Part shown: piece by piece, positions 36,777 through 45,524 of the stretch
Position numbering within the stretch: the stretch's first letter is position 1
Layout: the number at the start of each line of letters is the position of its first letter
Origin: Pontibacter korlensis
GTDB lineage: Bacteria; Bacteroidota; Bacteroidia; Cytophagales; Hymenobacteraceae
DNA length: 64,000 nucleotides
Direction of reading: 5' to 3'
Assembly: GCF_000973725.1 (NCBI RefSeq)
Contig: NZ_CP009621.1
Location: 3,961,001-4,025,000, forward strand
Made by a program: the position numbers and the translations under genes
Notes under the pieces: model-generated
The model's database searches: none
What the model saw: only the letters and a program-made list of their open reading frames with translations
What the model was told of the DNA's origin: nothing

Positions 36777-37554
36777 GTTCTGCTCCTTTTACAAAGGTTT
36801 CGGAATGGGCGAGACGTGTCTCTAAAAACTGTGCGTAAGCTTGTCTGTGCTCTTCTGCCGACTCAAAAGGTGACTCTACACCTGTAAGCCAATCGTCTGG
36901 TATAGCCGAAAGTATAGCTCTCAATAGTTCTGGCGAAAGTATAGCCTTGAAAGCCGTATCAACAGCCTCAAGCTCTGTAGCTAAAGGCAGCATCACGTGG
37001 TCCTTAATCTGGGGGAAAGGGCGCTTAGCCTGTTCTTCCCAGTTGTTCCAGGAGTGATGAAAGTATAAAGAAGCGCCATGGTCAATTAGCCACAACTCTT
37101 TCTTCCACATAAGCATGTTGGTGTTGCGAGCAGTACGATCAACATTATAAACCAGGCAATCGAGCCATACTATTTGGGAGGCAAGCTTTGTGTCCAGGGT
37201 GGTTACCACCGGATCGAAAGTTATAGCACCAGTTAAGTAGTGCAGGGCTAGGTTAAGTCCTTCGCTAGCGCGTAGCAAATCCTGTATCTCCTCGTCCGGC
37301 TCAGTGCGTCCGAAAGCTTCGTCAAGCGTAGCAAATACAATCTCGGGCACCTTAAACCCTAAGGCACGTGCCATTTCTCCAACTATCAGTTCGGCTATCA
37401 GCACCTTTATACCTTGTCCGGCACCACGGAACTTCAGCACGTATAAAAATTCATCATCTGCCTCCACAATGGCAGGAAGCGATCCGCCCTCGCGAAGCGG
37501 CGTAATATACCGCGTCACGTCAACGGTTCTTATTTCAGGAGGGCTATTTCTCAT
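36754..37554 (-). CDS. HipA-like (HipA_2) protein kinase-fold protein
   Basis: This 266-residue protein resembles the short HipA_2 kinase-fold family. Candidate active-site residues are visible: Lys41 in YVLKFRG (ATP-binding lysine), Asp139 and Asn144 in NVDRTARNTNML (catalytic loop, D-R-x-x-x-N), and Asp158 in LWLIDHGASL (metal-binding, DFG-like). It lacks the HipA N-terminal subdomain and there is no HipB-type antitoxin gene next to it. It overlaps the DUF3037 gene by 23 bases and starts 15 bases after a GNAT gene. Kinase activity and target are inferred, not known. Confidence 0.85.
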   Translation of the reverse strand: MRNSPPEIRTVDVTRYITPLREGGSLPAIVEADDEFLYVLKFRGAGQGIKVLIAELIVGEMARALGFKVPEIVFATLDEAFGRTEPDEEIQDLLRASEGLNLALHYLTGAITFDPVVTTLDTKLASQIVWLDCLVYNVDRTARNTNMLMWKKELWLIDHGASLYFHHSWNNWEEQAKRPFPQIKDHVMLPLATELEAVDTAFKAILSPELLRAILSAIPDDWLTGVESPFESAEEHRQAYAQFLETRLAHSETFVKGAEHARKALI

Positions 37555-37569
37555 TTTGTGTTTTGTCTG

Positions 37570-38019
37570 TTAAAGGGCCTTCTGCATGCAAACACTGTTT
37601 TCAACGCCGATATACTGGCCATAGTTTGGTATCAAGGCATAACCACTCTTTTGGTAGAGCCTTATGGCCTCAGGTTGTTTTTTACCTGTCTCCAGAACGC
37701 ATGAAGTGTATCCTAACTCTTTTGCCCAGCGTTCCAGTTCTTGCAGTACCTGCTGTGCAATTCCATGGCCTCTGCATTCCTCCAGCACAAACATCCGCTT
37801 TACTTCAGCTGCTTCAGTAGTAAATGCTTTGATGGCTCCACAGCCTACAGCCACGCCATCTTTAGAAGCAGTCACAACATGCTGGATTTTGTCAATCTTG
37901 TTGTACTGGGCGTAGAAGGAATGCTCTTCACCGTCTCTTCGCTGTAGGTCCTGGTCAAGCAGTTGTACCAATGCGCGGAAATCAGAATTGTCGGAGTTGG
38001 TTCGGTGTATGTTGATCAT
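37570..38019 (-). CDS. GNAT family N-acetyltransferase
   Basis: From the ATG at 38019 this is a 149-residue single-domain GNAT protein (MINIHRTNSDNSDFRALVQL). Acetyl-CoA is bound by the motif A region VKRMFVLEECRGHGIAQQVLQ (R/Q-x-x-G-x-G/A type, about 83-103). LGYTSCVLETGKKQPEAIRLYQKSGY near the C-terminus is the usual motif B. It resembles PhnO/YjaB-type small GNATs; the substrate is unknown. Its stop lies 15 bases before the HipA-like kinase gene, so it may be the first gene of a three-gene unit. Confidence 0.88.
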   Translation of the reverse strand: MINIHRTNSDNSDFRALVQLLDQDLQRRDGEEHSFYAQYNKIDKIQHVVTASKDGVAVGCGAIKAFTTEAAEVKRMFVLEECRGHGIAQQVLQELERWAKELGYTSCVLETGKKQPEAIRLYQKSGYALIPNYGQYIGVENSVCMQKAL

Positions 38020-38127
38020 GTGCAGGGCGTAAGTACACAACAGCTGTTTTACTTGGCAAGTATAAGCATGAAATGGCTAATTGCCGCATGCTGCCTCTTT
38101 TTCGTAGCTGTTGAAGAGCTAGTCAGC

Positions 38128-39522
38128 TTAGATCTTCACGCGCTTCCAGGTACCCTTTCTGAACAGCCACCAGCTTACCAGTGCATGAAATGAATGGCAA
38201 AATGCAATAGCGATAAACACCCCAGTATAGGCAAAGCCAAAGTACATGGCCAGCAAATAGGCTATCGGAATCTCTATCAGCCAAAGAACAACTATATTGA
38301 TAAGGGCAGGAGTACGGGTGTCGCCGGCTCCATTAAAAGCCTGTACCATAACCATGCCCAAGCCAAAAAAGATGTAGCCCAGTGTGATGATCTTCAGAGC
38401 TTCGGCCGTGATGGCTATCACTTCCGGATCATCTGTAAATAAGCGAGACAGCTGTTCCCCGAATATCAGGTACACTACCGTAACAGCCGCCATAAATACC
38501 ATATTATAGCGAGCTGTTAGCCACACTGCCAACTCTGCTCGTTTAGCCTTGCGTGCTCCTAAGTTTTGCCCGACAAGGGTAGCTGCTGCTGAAGAAAGCC
38601 CCCAGGCTGGCAAAAGCGTGAAGATGATAATACGAAACGCTATGGTATAGGCTGCCAAGGCGTTACTGCCAAACTCGGCAATGATCCTGGTCAGGAATAT
38701 CCAGCTGGCAGAATCAATCAGGTACTGACCCATACCTCCGGATGATAGCTTTAGGATGCGGTATACTACAGCAAAGCTAATCGTGAGGTTTTCTTTCAGG
38801 ATCTTGAGCAGGTGGCGGCCATTAAATAGATGGTACAACTGATAGACAACCCCCAGGCTTCTTCCTATTGTTGTGGCCCATGCGGCACCTTCCAGCCCTA
38901 AACCTTCTATGTTACCTATTCCAAAGATCAGGAGTGGGTCTAGTATAATGTTGGCTCCATTAGCAAGCCAAAGCGCGCGCATGGCCAGGTGCGGCTGACC
39001 TGCGCCTCTGAATGCTCCATTAATCAGGAAAAGCAGAATGATGGCCAGATTTCCTGCATAGATGATCTGGGCATAGCTTGTTCCTACAGCTACTACTTCT
39101 GGCGCAGCTCCCATCAGTGCCAGCGTCTCAGCGGCGAAAAATGTAGCTACTCCACCCATCACCAGGGCTAAGCCTGTACCCGTTACGATCAGCTGGAACG
39201 TTATACTTCCAGCCTCCTTATAGTTCTTCTCCCCAACCCGCCGCGACACCATGGCAGTTGCAGCTATACTGATACCCATGCCCACGGCATAGATAATCAT
39301 CAGGATAGATTCTGTTAAGCCTACAGTAGCCAGTGCGTTAGCTCCTAACCGGCCGACAAAGAAGATATCTACAACAGCAAAGAGCGATTCCATCAGCATC
39401 TCCAGGATCATGGGGATGGCCAGTAGCACAATGCTTCGCTTTATGCCAAGGGTAGTATAGTCCTGTTCATTGCCCCGTACGGCAGACCACACAAGCTGCA
39501 GAAAACTTTTAAAGTTGGACAT
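38128..39522 (-). CDS. MATE family efflux transporter
   Basis: The 464-residue integral membrane protein has the twelve-helix MATE layout in two halves. It opens KRSIVLLAIPMILEMLMESLFAVVDIFFVGRLG and includes GAFRGAGQPHLAMRALWLAN and the second-half repeat YTIAFRIIIFTLLPAWGLSSAAATLVGQNLGA. QAFNGAGDTRTPALINIVVLWLIEIPIAYLL lies in helix 11. MATE proteins export cationic drugs or metabolites using Na+ or H+ gradients. The substrate cannot be read from sequence. It is transcribed alone in a leftward series. Confidence 0.93.
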   Translation of the reverse strand: MSNFKSFLQLVWSAVRGNEQDYTTLGIKRSIVLLAIPMILEMLMESLFAVVDIFFVGRLGANALATVGLTESILMIIYAVGMGISIAATAMVSRRVGEKNYKEAGSITFQLIVTGTGLALVMGGVATFFAAETLALMGAAPEVVAVGTSYAQIIYAGNLAIILLFLINGAFRGAGQPHLAMRALWLANGANIILDPLLIFGIGNIEGLGLEGAAWATTIGRSLGVVYQLYHLFNGRHLLKILKENLTISFAVVYRILKLSSGGMGQYLIDSASWIFLTRIIAEFGSNALAAYTIAFRIIIFTLLPAWGLSSAAATLVGQNLGARKAKRAELAVWLTARYNMVFMAAVTVVYLIFGEQLSRLFTDDPEVIAITAEALKIITLGYIFFGLGMVMVQAFNGAGDTRTPALINIVVLWLIEIPIAYLLAMYFGFAYTGVFIAIAFCHSFHALVSWWLFRKGTWKRVKI

Positions 39523-39562
39523 GAACAGGAATGACGTTTATACTTATCTATAGGTCGATATT

Positions 39563-40603
39563 TTACTGCTTCAAACGGTATTCATCAATCAAATGGCTGC
39601 CCAGTCTGTACGAAATACCTAATTCCAACATTACTCCACAGGCTTCTTTTAAGTTGAAGATAACAGGGCGAACAGCTGCATGTACGTTCAGGTAGTGATT
39701 CGTTATAGAGGGCATTCCATAGAAAAAGCCTGGTTTGTCTTTACTTAATTTGATAAGATAATTAATCACAAAGCCTGGGCTAAACCCCTTCAGCTGTACC
39801 CAATCATCATCTTCATGCTCAAGTTTAGGTGTGACTTTTTGTACAGCATAAGCTAACTCAACCTGAGCGTTAAACTCTGTTCTTTCTTTAGCAGCAAAAG
39901 CTTTGTTAGCAGCAAGGCCTACAATTAGAGTAGGAGGTGTGTGGGTTTGTTCCCTACCGGAATTAATAGGGTAGTCCTTTTTCTGTTCATTGCCGTAGAA
40001 GCTCATCACCAAACCTCCGCCAACTCCTTTTTTACCGGTGTACATCAAGTCTACTTTCATACCTCCACCAGGGTGAAGGTACTCTCCTGCTTTTCCTAAG
40101 AAAGCGTTGGCTGCAATACCGAAAGCCACATCAAGCCTCTGGCCAGACTTATGAATGTATTCAAAGTCGTCGTAGGCTGGTTGCTTATACTCAAGTTTAA
40201 AGATACTTTGCCGCTGCATACTTGCCTGCTCGGTTTCATACTTAGGCAACTGGAACTGCAGAAAGTATAAAGAGCTTTCCTTTAAACTATTTACAGTACG
40301 AGGGTAGAACATAGTTACTTTGGTAGCAGCATGCTGCAGACTATCCTGTATAGCAGCATCATCTATACCATTTACATCCTCTAGTGTTGGAGTGCCATCT
40401 ACATCTATGAAGAATATCAGCTCAATTTCCTTCTGCTGAAGCAGCTCCTTTTGCTCTTTAGAAAAGTTGATTTTGTAGAATGGTAAAGCAACCTTACCTA
40501 TACCTTCTATCGGCTCAGGACCATGAACTATACTTTCGGTTTGGCCATAACCTTGCAGTGCAGCTAAGCGAAGCACTAGCGCAACGATTGCAGACTTAAA
40601 CAT
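39563..40603 (-). CDS. Exported outer-membrane beta-barrel-like protein
   Basis: The 346-residue protein has a signal peptide (MFKSAIVALVLRLAALQGYG). An N-terminal domain of about 100 residues resembles a TonB C-terminal-like fold (KELLQQKEIELIFFIDVDGT ... QDSLQHAATKVTMFYP). A C-terminal half of alternating amphipathic strands follows, consistent with an outer-membrane beta barrel (VAFGIAANAFLGKAGEYLHP, MKVDLMYTGKKGVGGGLVMS, ending LGISYRLGSHL...). No named family is recognised. It stands alone between the MATE and YhcH genes. Confidence 0.72.
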   Translation of the reverse strand: MFKSAIVALVLRLAALQGYGQTESIVHGPEPIEGIGKVALPFYKINFSKEQKELLQQKEIELIFFIDVDGTPTLEDVNGIDDAAIQDSLQHAATKVTMFYPRTVNSLKESSLYFLQFQLPKYETEQASMQRQSIFKLEYKQPAYDDFEYIHKSGQRLDVAFGIAANAFLGKAGEYLHPGGGMKVDLMYTGKKGVGGGLVMSFYGNEQKKDYPINSGREQTHTPPTLIVGLAANKAFAAKERTEFNAQVELAYAVQKVTPKLEHEDDDWVQLKGFSPGFVINYLIKLSKDKPGFFYGMPSITNHYLNVHAAVRPVIFNLKEACGVMLELGISYRLGSHLIDEYRLKQ

Positions 40604-40736
40604 CTAGAAAATAGTCTACTTAACTTAGAATTGGAGCGCGAAGCTAAGCAGTATTTTTAGAATTTCAGGTGCAGTTACTGTTTATAATTCTTTATAACTG
40701 TACTTAGCTTTGATGAGTCTGCCAGCGCCACTAAGT

Positions 40737-41186
40737 CTATTTCACGGCAATTTTCAGTACAACCTTCCGCACAACCTCTTCTGTTATCATAGCTGCGTGG
40801 GCATCATCGGGGTAGAATATCGTGAATGAACCCGCCGGCACATTAAACCAGTTATCTGTTTTGTCAGGGAAGAAGGCAGCGTCGCGCTCTTCTGTGTATG
40901 GGTCGTTAGGCACGCTGCACATAGCCAGGTCCTTCCAGCCCATATGGTCAGTACCGGAGATGACGAATTGAATATCGATGTACTTGCGGTGCACTTCCAG
41001 CTTAGCCTCCTGCTTACTTACTCCTTTGCCCTCTGAAACGATCGCAAACAGCTGCTTTCCGTTTATTTCATGCACACCATTAGGTTCTGTTGCTAAGTCT
41101 GTTTCCTGCAGGTACTGGAAAGCTTGCTCGAAGAGTGGGTGCAAACAAGTATAGCGATGGGCGTTGGCTAGTTTATCTAAAATCAT
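40737..41186 (-). CDS. YhcH/YjgK/YiaL family protein
   Basis: The 149-residue cupin-like protein matches the YhcH/YjgK/YiaL (EbgC-related) family. Blocks are ETDLATEPNGVHEINGKQLFA, EAKLEVHRKYIDIQFVISGTDHMGW, FPDKTDNWFNVPAGSFTIFYPDDAHA and KVVLKIAVK. The histidines of VHRKYID and DDAHA could bind a metal. Members often act on sugars or sialic-acid catabolites as anomerases, but no sugar genes are next to it here. It is divergent from mutS2. Confidence 0.9.
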   Translation of the reverse strand: MILDKLANAHRYTCLHPLFEQAFQYLQETDLATEPNGVHEINGKQLFAIVSEGKGVSKQEAKLEVHRKYIDIQFVISGTDHMGWKDLAMCSVPNDPYTEERDAAFFPDKTDNWFNVPAGSFTIFYPDDAHAAMITEEVVRKVVLKIAVK

Positions 41187-41352
41187 TTTGAGTAAGGAAG
41201 TTAGAGGGTTATAAATTTAGAAAGTAGAGGCGCAATATCTTGCGTTTTTGGGCTTGTATATTATTAGGCGAAATAGGCATCAAAACGAACAAAACTGCCC
41301 TGTATACTTGTTATAGATATTGCTAATTTTGCAGTAAATTAAAAGATAAGCA

Positions 41353-43752
41353 TTGATCTACCCAGAAAACTTTGAAATAAAAATCGGCTTTGCACAAGTG
41401 CGCGAGATGCTCTTAGACTTTTGTCTAAGTCCGCTGGGCCGCAACTTTGTAAACCGCATGCAATTCCTGAACCGCCACGACCTGGTTGAAAGGCTTTTGC
41501 AACAAACTGAAGAATTTAAACAACTGCTCGAATCGGACGCTGAGATTCCGCTTCAGCACTATTATGACCCTACCACATATCTTGATCGTGCGGCTATTGA
41601 AGGGACTTACCTGGACGTATCGCAGTTTTTCGAGATCAAGATGTCGCTCCGTACTATCCGTGACTCACTTCGCTTTATTTCTGATGCTGAAGAAGGAAAG
41701 TATGATGCTCTGAAAGCTCTAGGTGCCAATGTAAGTGTAGAACGCTCCCTTTTGGCTGCTTTGGATAAAGTAGTGGACGATGCCGGAGCAGTACGCGATG
41801 ATGCCACCCCTGAGTTGCAGCGACTGAAGCGTGATTTAATTGCTCAGCAGGCTGTGCTTCGTAAAACAATAAGCTCTATTCTGCGCCATGCCAAAAACGA
41901 AGGCTGGACGCCATCTGACGTGGAGCCTACCATACGTGGTGGCCGATTGGTTATACCTGTTATTGCCGAGCATAAGCGTCGCATCAAAGGTCTTATCCAT
42001 GACGAGTCGAATACAGGACAGACGGTTTATATTGAGCCGGAGTCAATCTTTGAGCTTAACAACGATATTAAGGATTTGGAGAACGCTTACCACCGTGAGC
42101 TGATCCGTATCCTGATGGGGCTGACCAATACGTTGCGCCACCACATACCGGAGCTTCGCAAAGCGTACCAGTACCTGGGGCTGCTGGATTTTATCCGGGC
42201 TAAGGCGGCCTTCGCCCGACGCATTGAGGCTAGCAAGCCAAAGCTGCATAAGTATCCACTAATCGACTGGAAGCAGGCCTTTCATCCGCTGCTGTACCTG
42301 GCGCACAAGCAGGTAGACAAACCTACTGTGCCTATGGACTTGGAGCTGAACGGCGATCAGCGTATTCTGCTTATCTCAGGTCCTAACGCCGGCGGTAAGT
42401 CTGTAAGCTTGAAAACAGTAGGCTTGGTGCAGTACATGCTGCAGTGTGGCATGCTCATTCCGGCGGCAGATGGCTCAGAGGCGGGTATCTTCCATGATAT
42501 TTTTATTGATATTGGAGATGAGCAGTCGATAGAGAACGACCTGAGTACGTATAGCTCGCACCTCACCAACATGAAGAAATTTGTGACGGTGGCTGATAAG
42601 CGAAGCCTTGTTCTGATAGATGAGTTTGGTACTGGTACAGAGCCTATACTTGGTGGTGCCATAGCTGAGGCAGTGCTACAGAACCTGAATGATAGCCATG
42701 TGTATGGTGTCATCACCACGCACTACACAAACCTGAAAAACTATGCCGAGCGCACACCAGGTATTGTGAACGGTGCCATGCGCTATGACCATAAGCACCT
42801 GCAGCCGCTCTACCAGCTGGAGATCGGCAAGCCTGGCTCATCCTTTGCTATAGAGATCGCACAGAAGATAGGTCTGCCTAAGCACATTATCGACAGAGCA
42901 AGTAAGTTAGTAGGTAAAGACAAGATCCGCTACGACCGCCTGCTGGAAGAACTGGAGACAGAGAAGCAGGAGCTGGAGAAGAAGGTGCGCGAGGCAGCTA
43001 AACTGGAAGAGAAGCTAAAGCGCCAGGTGAAGGACTATCATGACCTGAAGAACTTCCTGGAGGACAGCAAGCAGGACATTATGCGTGAAGCCAAGGGCAA
43101 GGCTAAACTACTTCTGAAGGATGCGAATCAGAAAATCGAGTCAACTATTCAGCAGATAAAGCAGAGCCAGGCCGAAAAGGAGAAAACCAAAGAAGCCCGC
43201 CGTGAACTGGAGGAGTTTGCACAGGAGGTGCGTAAAGAGGAGCCAAGACCTGCTCACAAACGTGTTGTGAAAGGCAGTATAAAAGAAGGCGACAACGTGG
43301 CACTGGTAGGGCAGGATTCTGTAGGACAGGTAGTAGGCATAAAAGGTAAAACTGCAGAGGTTTTATTTGGAGGCCTTAAAACCATAGTTAAGCTGGATAA
43401 CCTGGAGCGTGTAGAGGGGCAGGTGTCTCAGAAGCCGAAGAAAGCCAAAATGGAGGCAGTGGATGGAAGCTTTAGCCGTGGCATGAACATGACGCGGCGC
43501 ATGGCCGACTTTACCAACACTCTCGACATACGTGGCGAGTATGCTGAAGATGCCCTAACCAGGATCATGAACTTTACAGATGAAGCTATCATGTTGGGTA
43601 TCCCGGAAATCAAGATCATTCACGGCAGGGGCAATGGAGTTCTTCGCCAGGTGGTACGGGATTACCTGTACTCAGTACCTGAGGTTGCCAGCCTAGGCAA
43701 CGAGGTTGAGGAGCGAGGCGGTGATGGCGCTACATTGGCAGTACTGAAGTAA
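41353..43752 (+). CDS. mutS2: Endonuclease MutS2
   Basis: The 799-residue MutS2 protein suppresses recombination and, in some bacteria, splits collided ribosomes. It has the MutS core and clamp (about 1-310) and the ATPase domain with Walker A SGPNAGGKS near 342-350 and DEFGTGTEP (Walker B). A coiled coil (about 515-640) leads to a C-terminal Smr nuclease domain (about 722-799, LDIRGEYAEDAL and HGRGNGVLRQVV). Translation starts at TTG: an in-frame TAA lies two codons upstream, and starting here gives the conserved N-terminus MIYPENFEIKIGF. TAATTTTG at 41324-41331 fits a -7 element, implying a very short leader. Confidence 0.96.
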   Translation: MIYPENFEIKIGFAQVREMLLDFCLSPLGRNFVNRMQFLNRHDLVERLLQQTEEFKQLLESDAEIPLQHYYDPTTYLDRAAIEGTYLDVSQFFEIKMSLRTIRDSLRFISDAEEGKYDALKALGANVSVERSLLAALDKVVDDAGAVRDDATPELQRLKRDLIAQQAVLRKTISSILRHAKNEGWTPSDVEPTIRGGRLVIPVIAEHKRRIKGLIHDESNTGQTVYIEPESIFELNNDIKDLENAYHRELIRILMGLTNTLRHHIPELRKAYQYLGLLDFIRAKAAFARRIEASKPKLHKYPLIDWKQAFHPLLYLAHKQVDKPTVPMDLELNGDQRILLISGPNAGGKSVSLKTVGLVQYMLQCGMLIPAADGSEAGIFHDIFIDIGDEQSIENDLSTYSSHLTNMKKFVTVADKRSLVLIDEFGTGTEPILGGAIAEAVLQNLNDSHVYGVITTHYTNLKNYAERTPGIVNGAMRYDHKHLQPLYQLEIGKPGSSFAIEIAQKIGLPKHIIDRASKLVGKDKIRYDRLLEELETEKQELEKKVREAAKLEEKLKRQVKDYHDLKNFLEDSKQDIMREAKGKAKLLLKDANQKIESTIQQIKQSQAEKEKTKEARRELEEFAQEVRKEEPRPAHKRVVKGSIKEGDNVALVGQDSVGQVVGIKGKTAEVLFGGLKTIVKLDNLERVEGQVSQKPKKAKMEAVDGSFSRGMNMTRRMADFTNTLDIRGEYAEDALTRIMNFTDEAIMLGIPEIKIIHGRGNGVLRQVVRDYLYSVPEVASLGNEVEERGGDGATLAVLK

Positions 43753-43768
43753 TGCTTTATAATTTTTT

Positions 43769-43804
43769 ACAGCGAAGGCTCCCTAAACTGGGAGCCTTCG
43801 CTGT
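43769..43804. terminator. Bidirectional terminator after mutS2
   Basis: A perfect 15-bp stem (ACAGCGAAGGCTCCC and complement) with a 6-base loop is followed by TTTT on the plus strand and preceded by A-rich sequence. It lies between convergent mutS2 and a lipoprotein gene. Confidence 0.92.
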
Positions 43805-43809
43805 TTTTA

Positions 43810-44226
43810 TCACCTGGTAAATCTAAACTCAAGTCCTCCTTGCAAGTAAAAAAGCTCATCTTCATCTAGTTTTGATATCACGACAGTATATTCATCCTGC
43901 GTACCTTTATCAAAAATGATGATCCTTTCATTGTTACCATACTCCCAGGTTCCATCGACAAGTACATTTCCGTTATAACGGTCGGTGTAGGTTCCATCCC
44001 TTTCAAACTGAGAGGTGTATTGGGTAATATCTATCTCATATTCCTGTTCGAATTCCTCTGTTCGATCTTCGCCATTGATAAATACTGCACTACCAGTCCA
44101 GCGCTCGCCTGTCAGAAGCGATACATTAGGAGATACATCATCTTCGTCATCATCATTACATGCTGAGAATGTGAAGAGGCATACTACAGTCATGAGCATG
44201 CACCAAAGCCTGAATTGTGTATTCAT
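43810..44226 (-). CDS. Small lipoprotein of unknown function
   Basis: The 138-residue protein has a lipoprotein signal (LMTVVCLFTFSAC, lipid Cys near residue 23) followed by a very acidic stretch (NDDDEDD). In Bacteroidota, acidic residues just after the cysteine can act as a surface-export signal. The rest (WTGSAVFINGEDRTEEFEQE ... GTYTDRYNGNVLVDGTWEYG ... YLQGGLEFRFTR) is strand-rich and resembles small lipocalin-like lipoproteins. It is separated from lepB upstream by two adjacent hairpins, so it probably has its own promoter. Confidence 0.8.
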   Translation of the reverse strand: MNTQFRLWCMLMTVVCLFTFSACNDDDEDDVSPNVSLLTGERWTGSAVFINGEDRTEEFEQEYEIDITQYTSQFERDGTYTDRYNGNVLVDGTWEYGNNERIIIFDKGTQDEYTVVISKLDEDELFYLQGGLEFRFTR

Positions 44227-44305
44227 GATGGTTAAGTTATAAGGTAAGCTATTAGCTATATAGTACTATCTGCACAGAAAGGTTTTATAATTAACTCTTA
44301 AAAGC

Positions 44306-44350
44306 TTGATAGTACAGGTTTTACTTTTCTTTCATAACCTGTACTATCAA
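44306..44350. repeat. Perfect 15-bp inverted repeat upstream of a lipoprotein gene
   Basis: TTGATAGTACAGGTT and AACCTGTACTATCAA are exact complements around a pyrimidine-rich 15-base loop. It directly abuts the palindrome at 44351-44384, so two hairpins stand in tandem between lepB and the lipoprotein gene. Confidence 0.8.
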
Positions 44351-44384
44351 AACAAAAGCCAACCTGATCAGGTTGGCTTTTGTT
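44351..44384 (-). terminator. Perfect 34-bp palindrome, terminator of the par-dapB-lepB operon
   Basis: The 34 bases are fully self-complementary, with 17-base arms from AACAAAAGCCAACCTGA. It lies 20 bases beyond the lepB stop on the minus strand. A T run inside the stem end supports termination. Confidence 0.85.
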
Positions 44385-44403
44385 AAAAGTAGGATAAGGT
44401 GCT

Positions 44404-45510
44404 TTACTCGATGATGTTAAAAATACGATTCCAGCGAATTTTGCTGAACATGCTGCCTTCCGGGTTAGTAGACATCCAGATCATCACAGCTTTACCCACT
44501 ACATGGTCTTCCGGCACATAGCCCCAGTAACGGGAGTCTAAAGAGTTGTGGCGGTTATCACCCATCATGAAGTAGTAGTTCTGCTTAAAGGTATACTGCG
44601 TTACTTCTTTACCATCTATGTAGAGTTTATTGTCCCGTACCTCAGCGCTTTCGTTGTGCTCATACTCCAGAATAACACGCTCATAGAAAGGTAATGATTC
44701 TGGTGTGATAGCAACTGTGGCTCCTTCTTTTGGGATATAAATAGGGCCGTAGTTATCACGGTTCCATTCTAGCTTGCTAGGTATGTGCGGGAATATACCA
44801 GCCTCTGCCTCACCAGGTACACCTTTGTACAGGATGACATCTTTAATGAAATCAAGCTTAGACATTTCTTCAGCAAGCTCTGGAGAAGCGTCAATAATGT
44901 AGCCGTTTTCGAAAAGCTGGATATCGTTCAGGTTAATGTTGCGGTCCTGGAAGAACTTCTCCGAAAGCTGCATAGTTGGTATGATCACATACTTATACTG
45001 CATCTTCTCCGGGTTCTCAATAGCCTCACCATTAATAAAAACCTGCATGTCTTTAATTTGCAGTGAATCGCCTGGCAGTCCTATTGCACGCTTAATGTAG
45101 TTCGTGCGCAGGTCAGCCGGATGCTGATCCTCAGGAGGGTAATTGAAAACCACTACATCATTACGTTGTACCTCTGTAAAACCAGGCAGGCGATAAGACT
45201 TGAGCTGGATAGCATCGGAGTAGGAGGGAATGTTGGTACCCCAGATAGTCTGATGCGTTAACGGAACCTGCAGCGGTGTCATGGGCGTGCGAGGGCCGTA
45301 GTGTAGTTTGCTTACAAACAGGAAATCCCCTACCAGTAAGGATTTCTCCATAGATGGGGTGGGGATAGTATAAGCTTCAAACGTGGCCCAGCGAATTAAG
45401 CTGGCTGCAATAACGGCAAAAAGTATCGCGTCGCCCCATTCACGGGCAAAGCTTTTCTTTTTCTTAGGTTCCTTGGTTTCGGGCTTCTTCTCCCAAAATT
45501 TTACGTTCAT
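44404..45510 (-). CDS. lepB: Signal peptidase I
   Basis: LepB cleaves signal peptides of exported proteins at the outer face of the inner membrane. The 368-residue protein has a basic N-terminus, one membrane anchor (about 27-43), the catalytic serine Ser53 in IPTPSMEKSLLVGDFL, and the general-base lysine Lys140 in YIKRAIGLPGDSL. MMGDNRHNSLDSRYWGYVP matches box E. It is longer than typical because of the insertion between boxes D and E usual in Bacteroidota. It is the last gene of the leftward operon, 14 bases after dapB. Confidence 0.97.
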   Translation of the reverse strand: MNVKFWEKKPETKEPKKKKSFAREWGDAILFAVIAASLIRWATFEAYTIPTPSMEKSLLVGDFLFVSKLHYGPRTPMTPLQVPLTHQTIWGTNIPSYSDAIQLKSYRLPGFTEVQRNDVVVFNYPPEDQHPADLRTNYIKRAIGLPGDSLQIKDMQVFINGEAIENPEKMQYKYVIIPTMQLSEKFFQDRNINLNDIQLFENGYIIDASPELAEEMSKLDFIKDVILYKGVPGEAEAGIFPHIPSKLEWNRDNYGPIYIPKEGATVAITPESLPFYERVILEYEHNESAEVRDNKLYIDGKEVTQYTFKQNYYFMMGDNRHNSLDSRYWGYVPEDHVVGKAVMIWMSTNPEGSMFSKIRWNRIFNIIE

Positions 45511-45524
45511 CTGCTAAGCTATAA

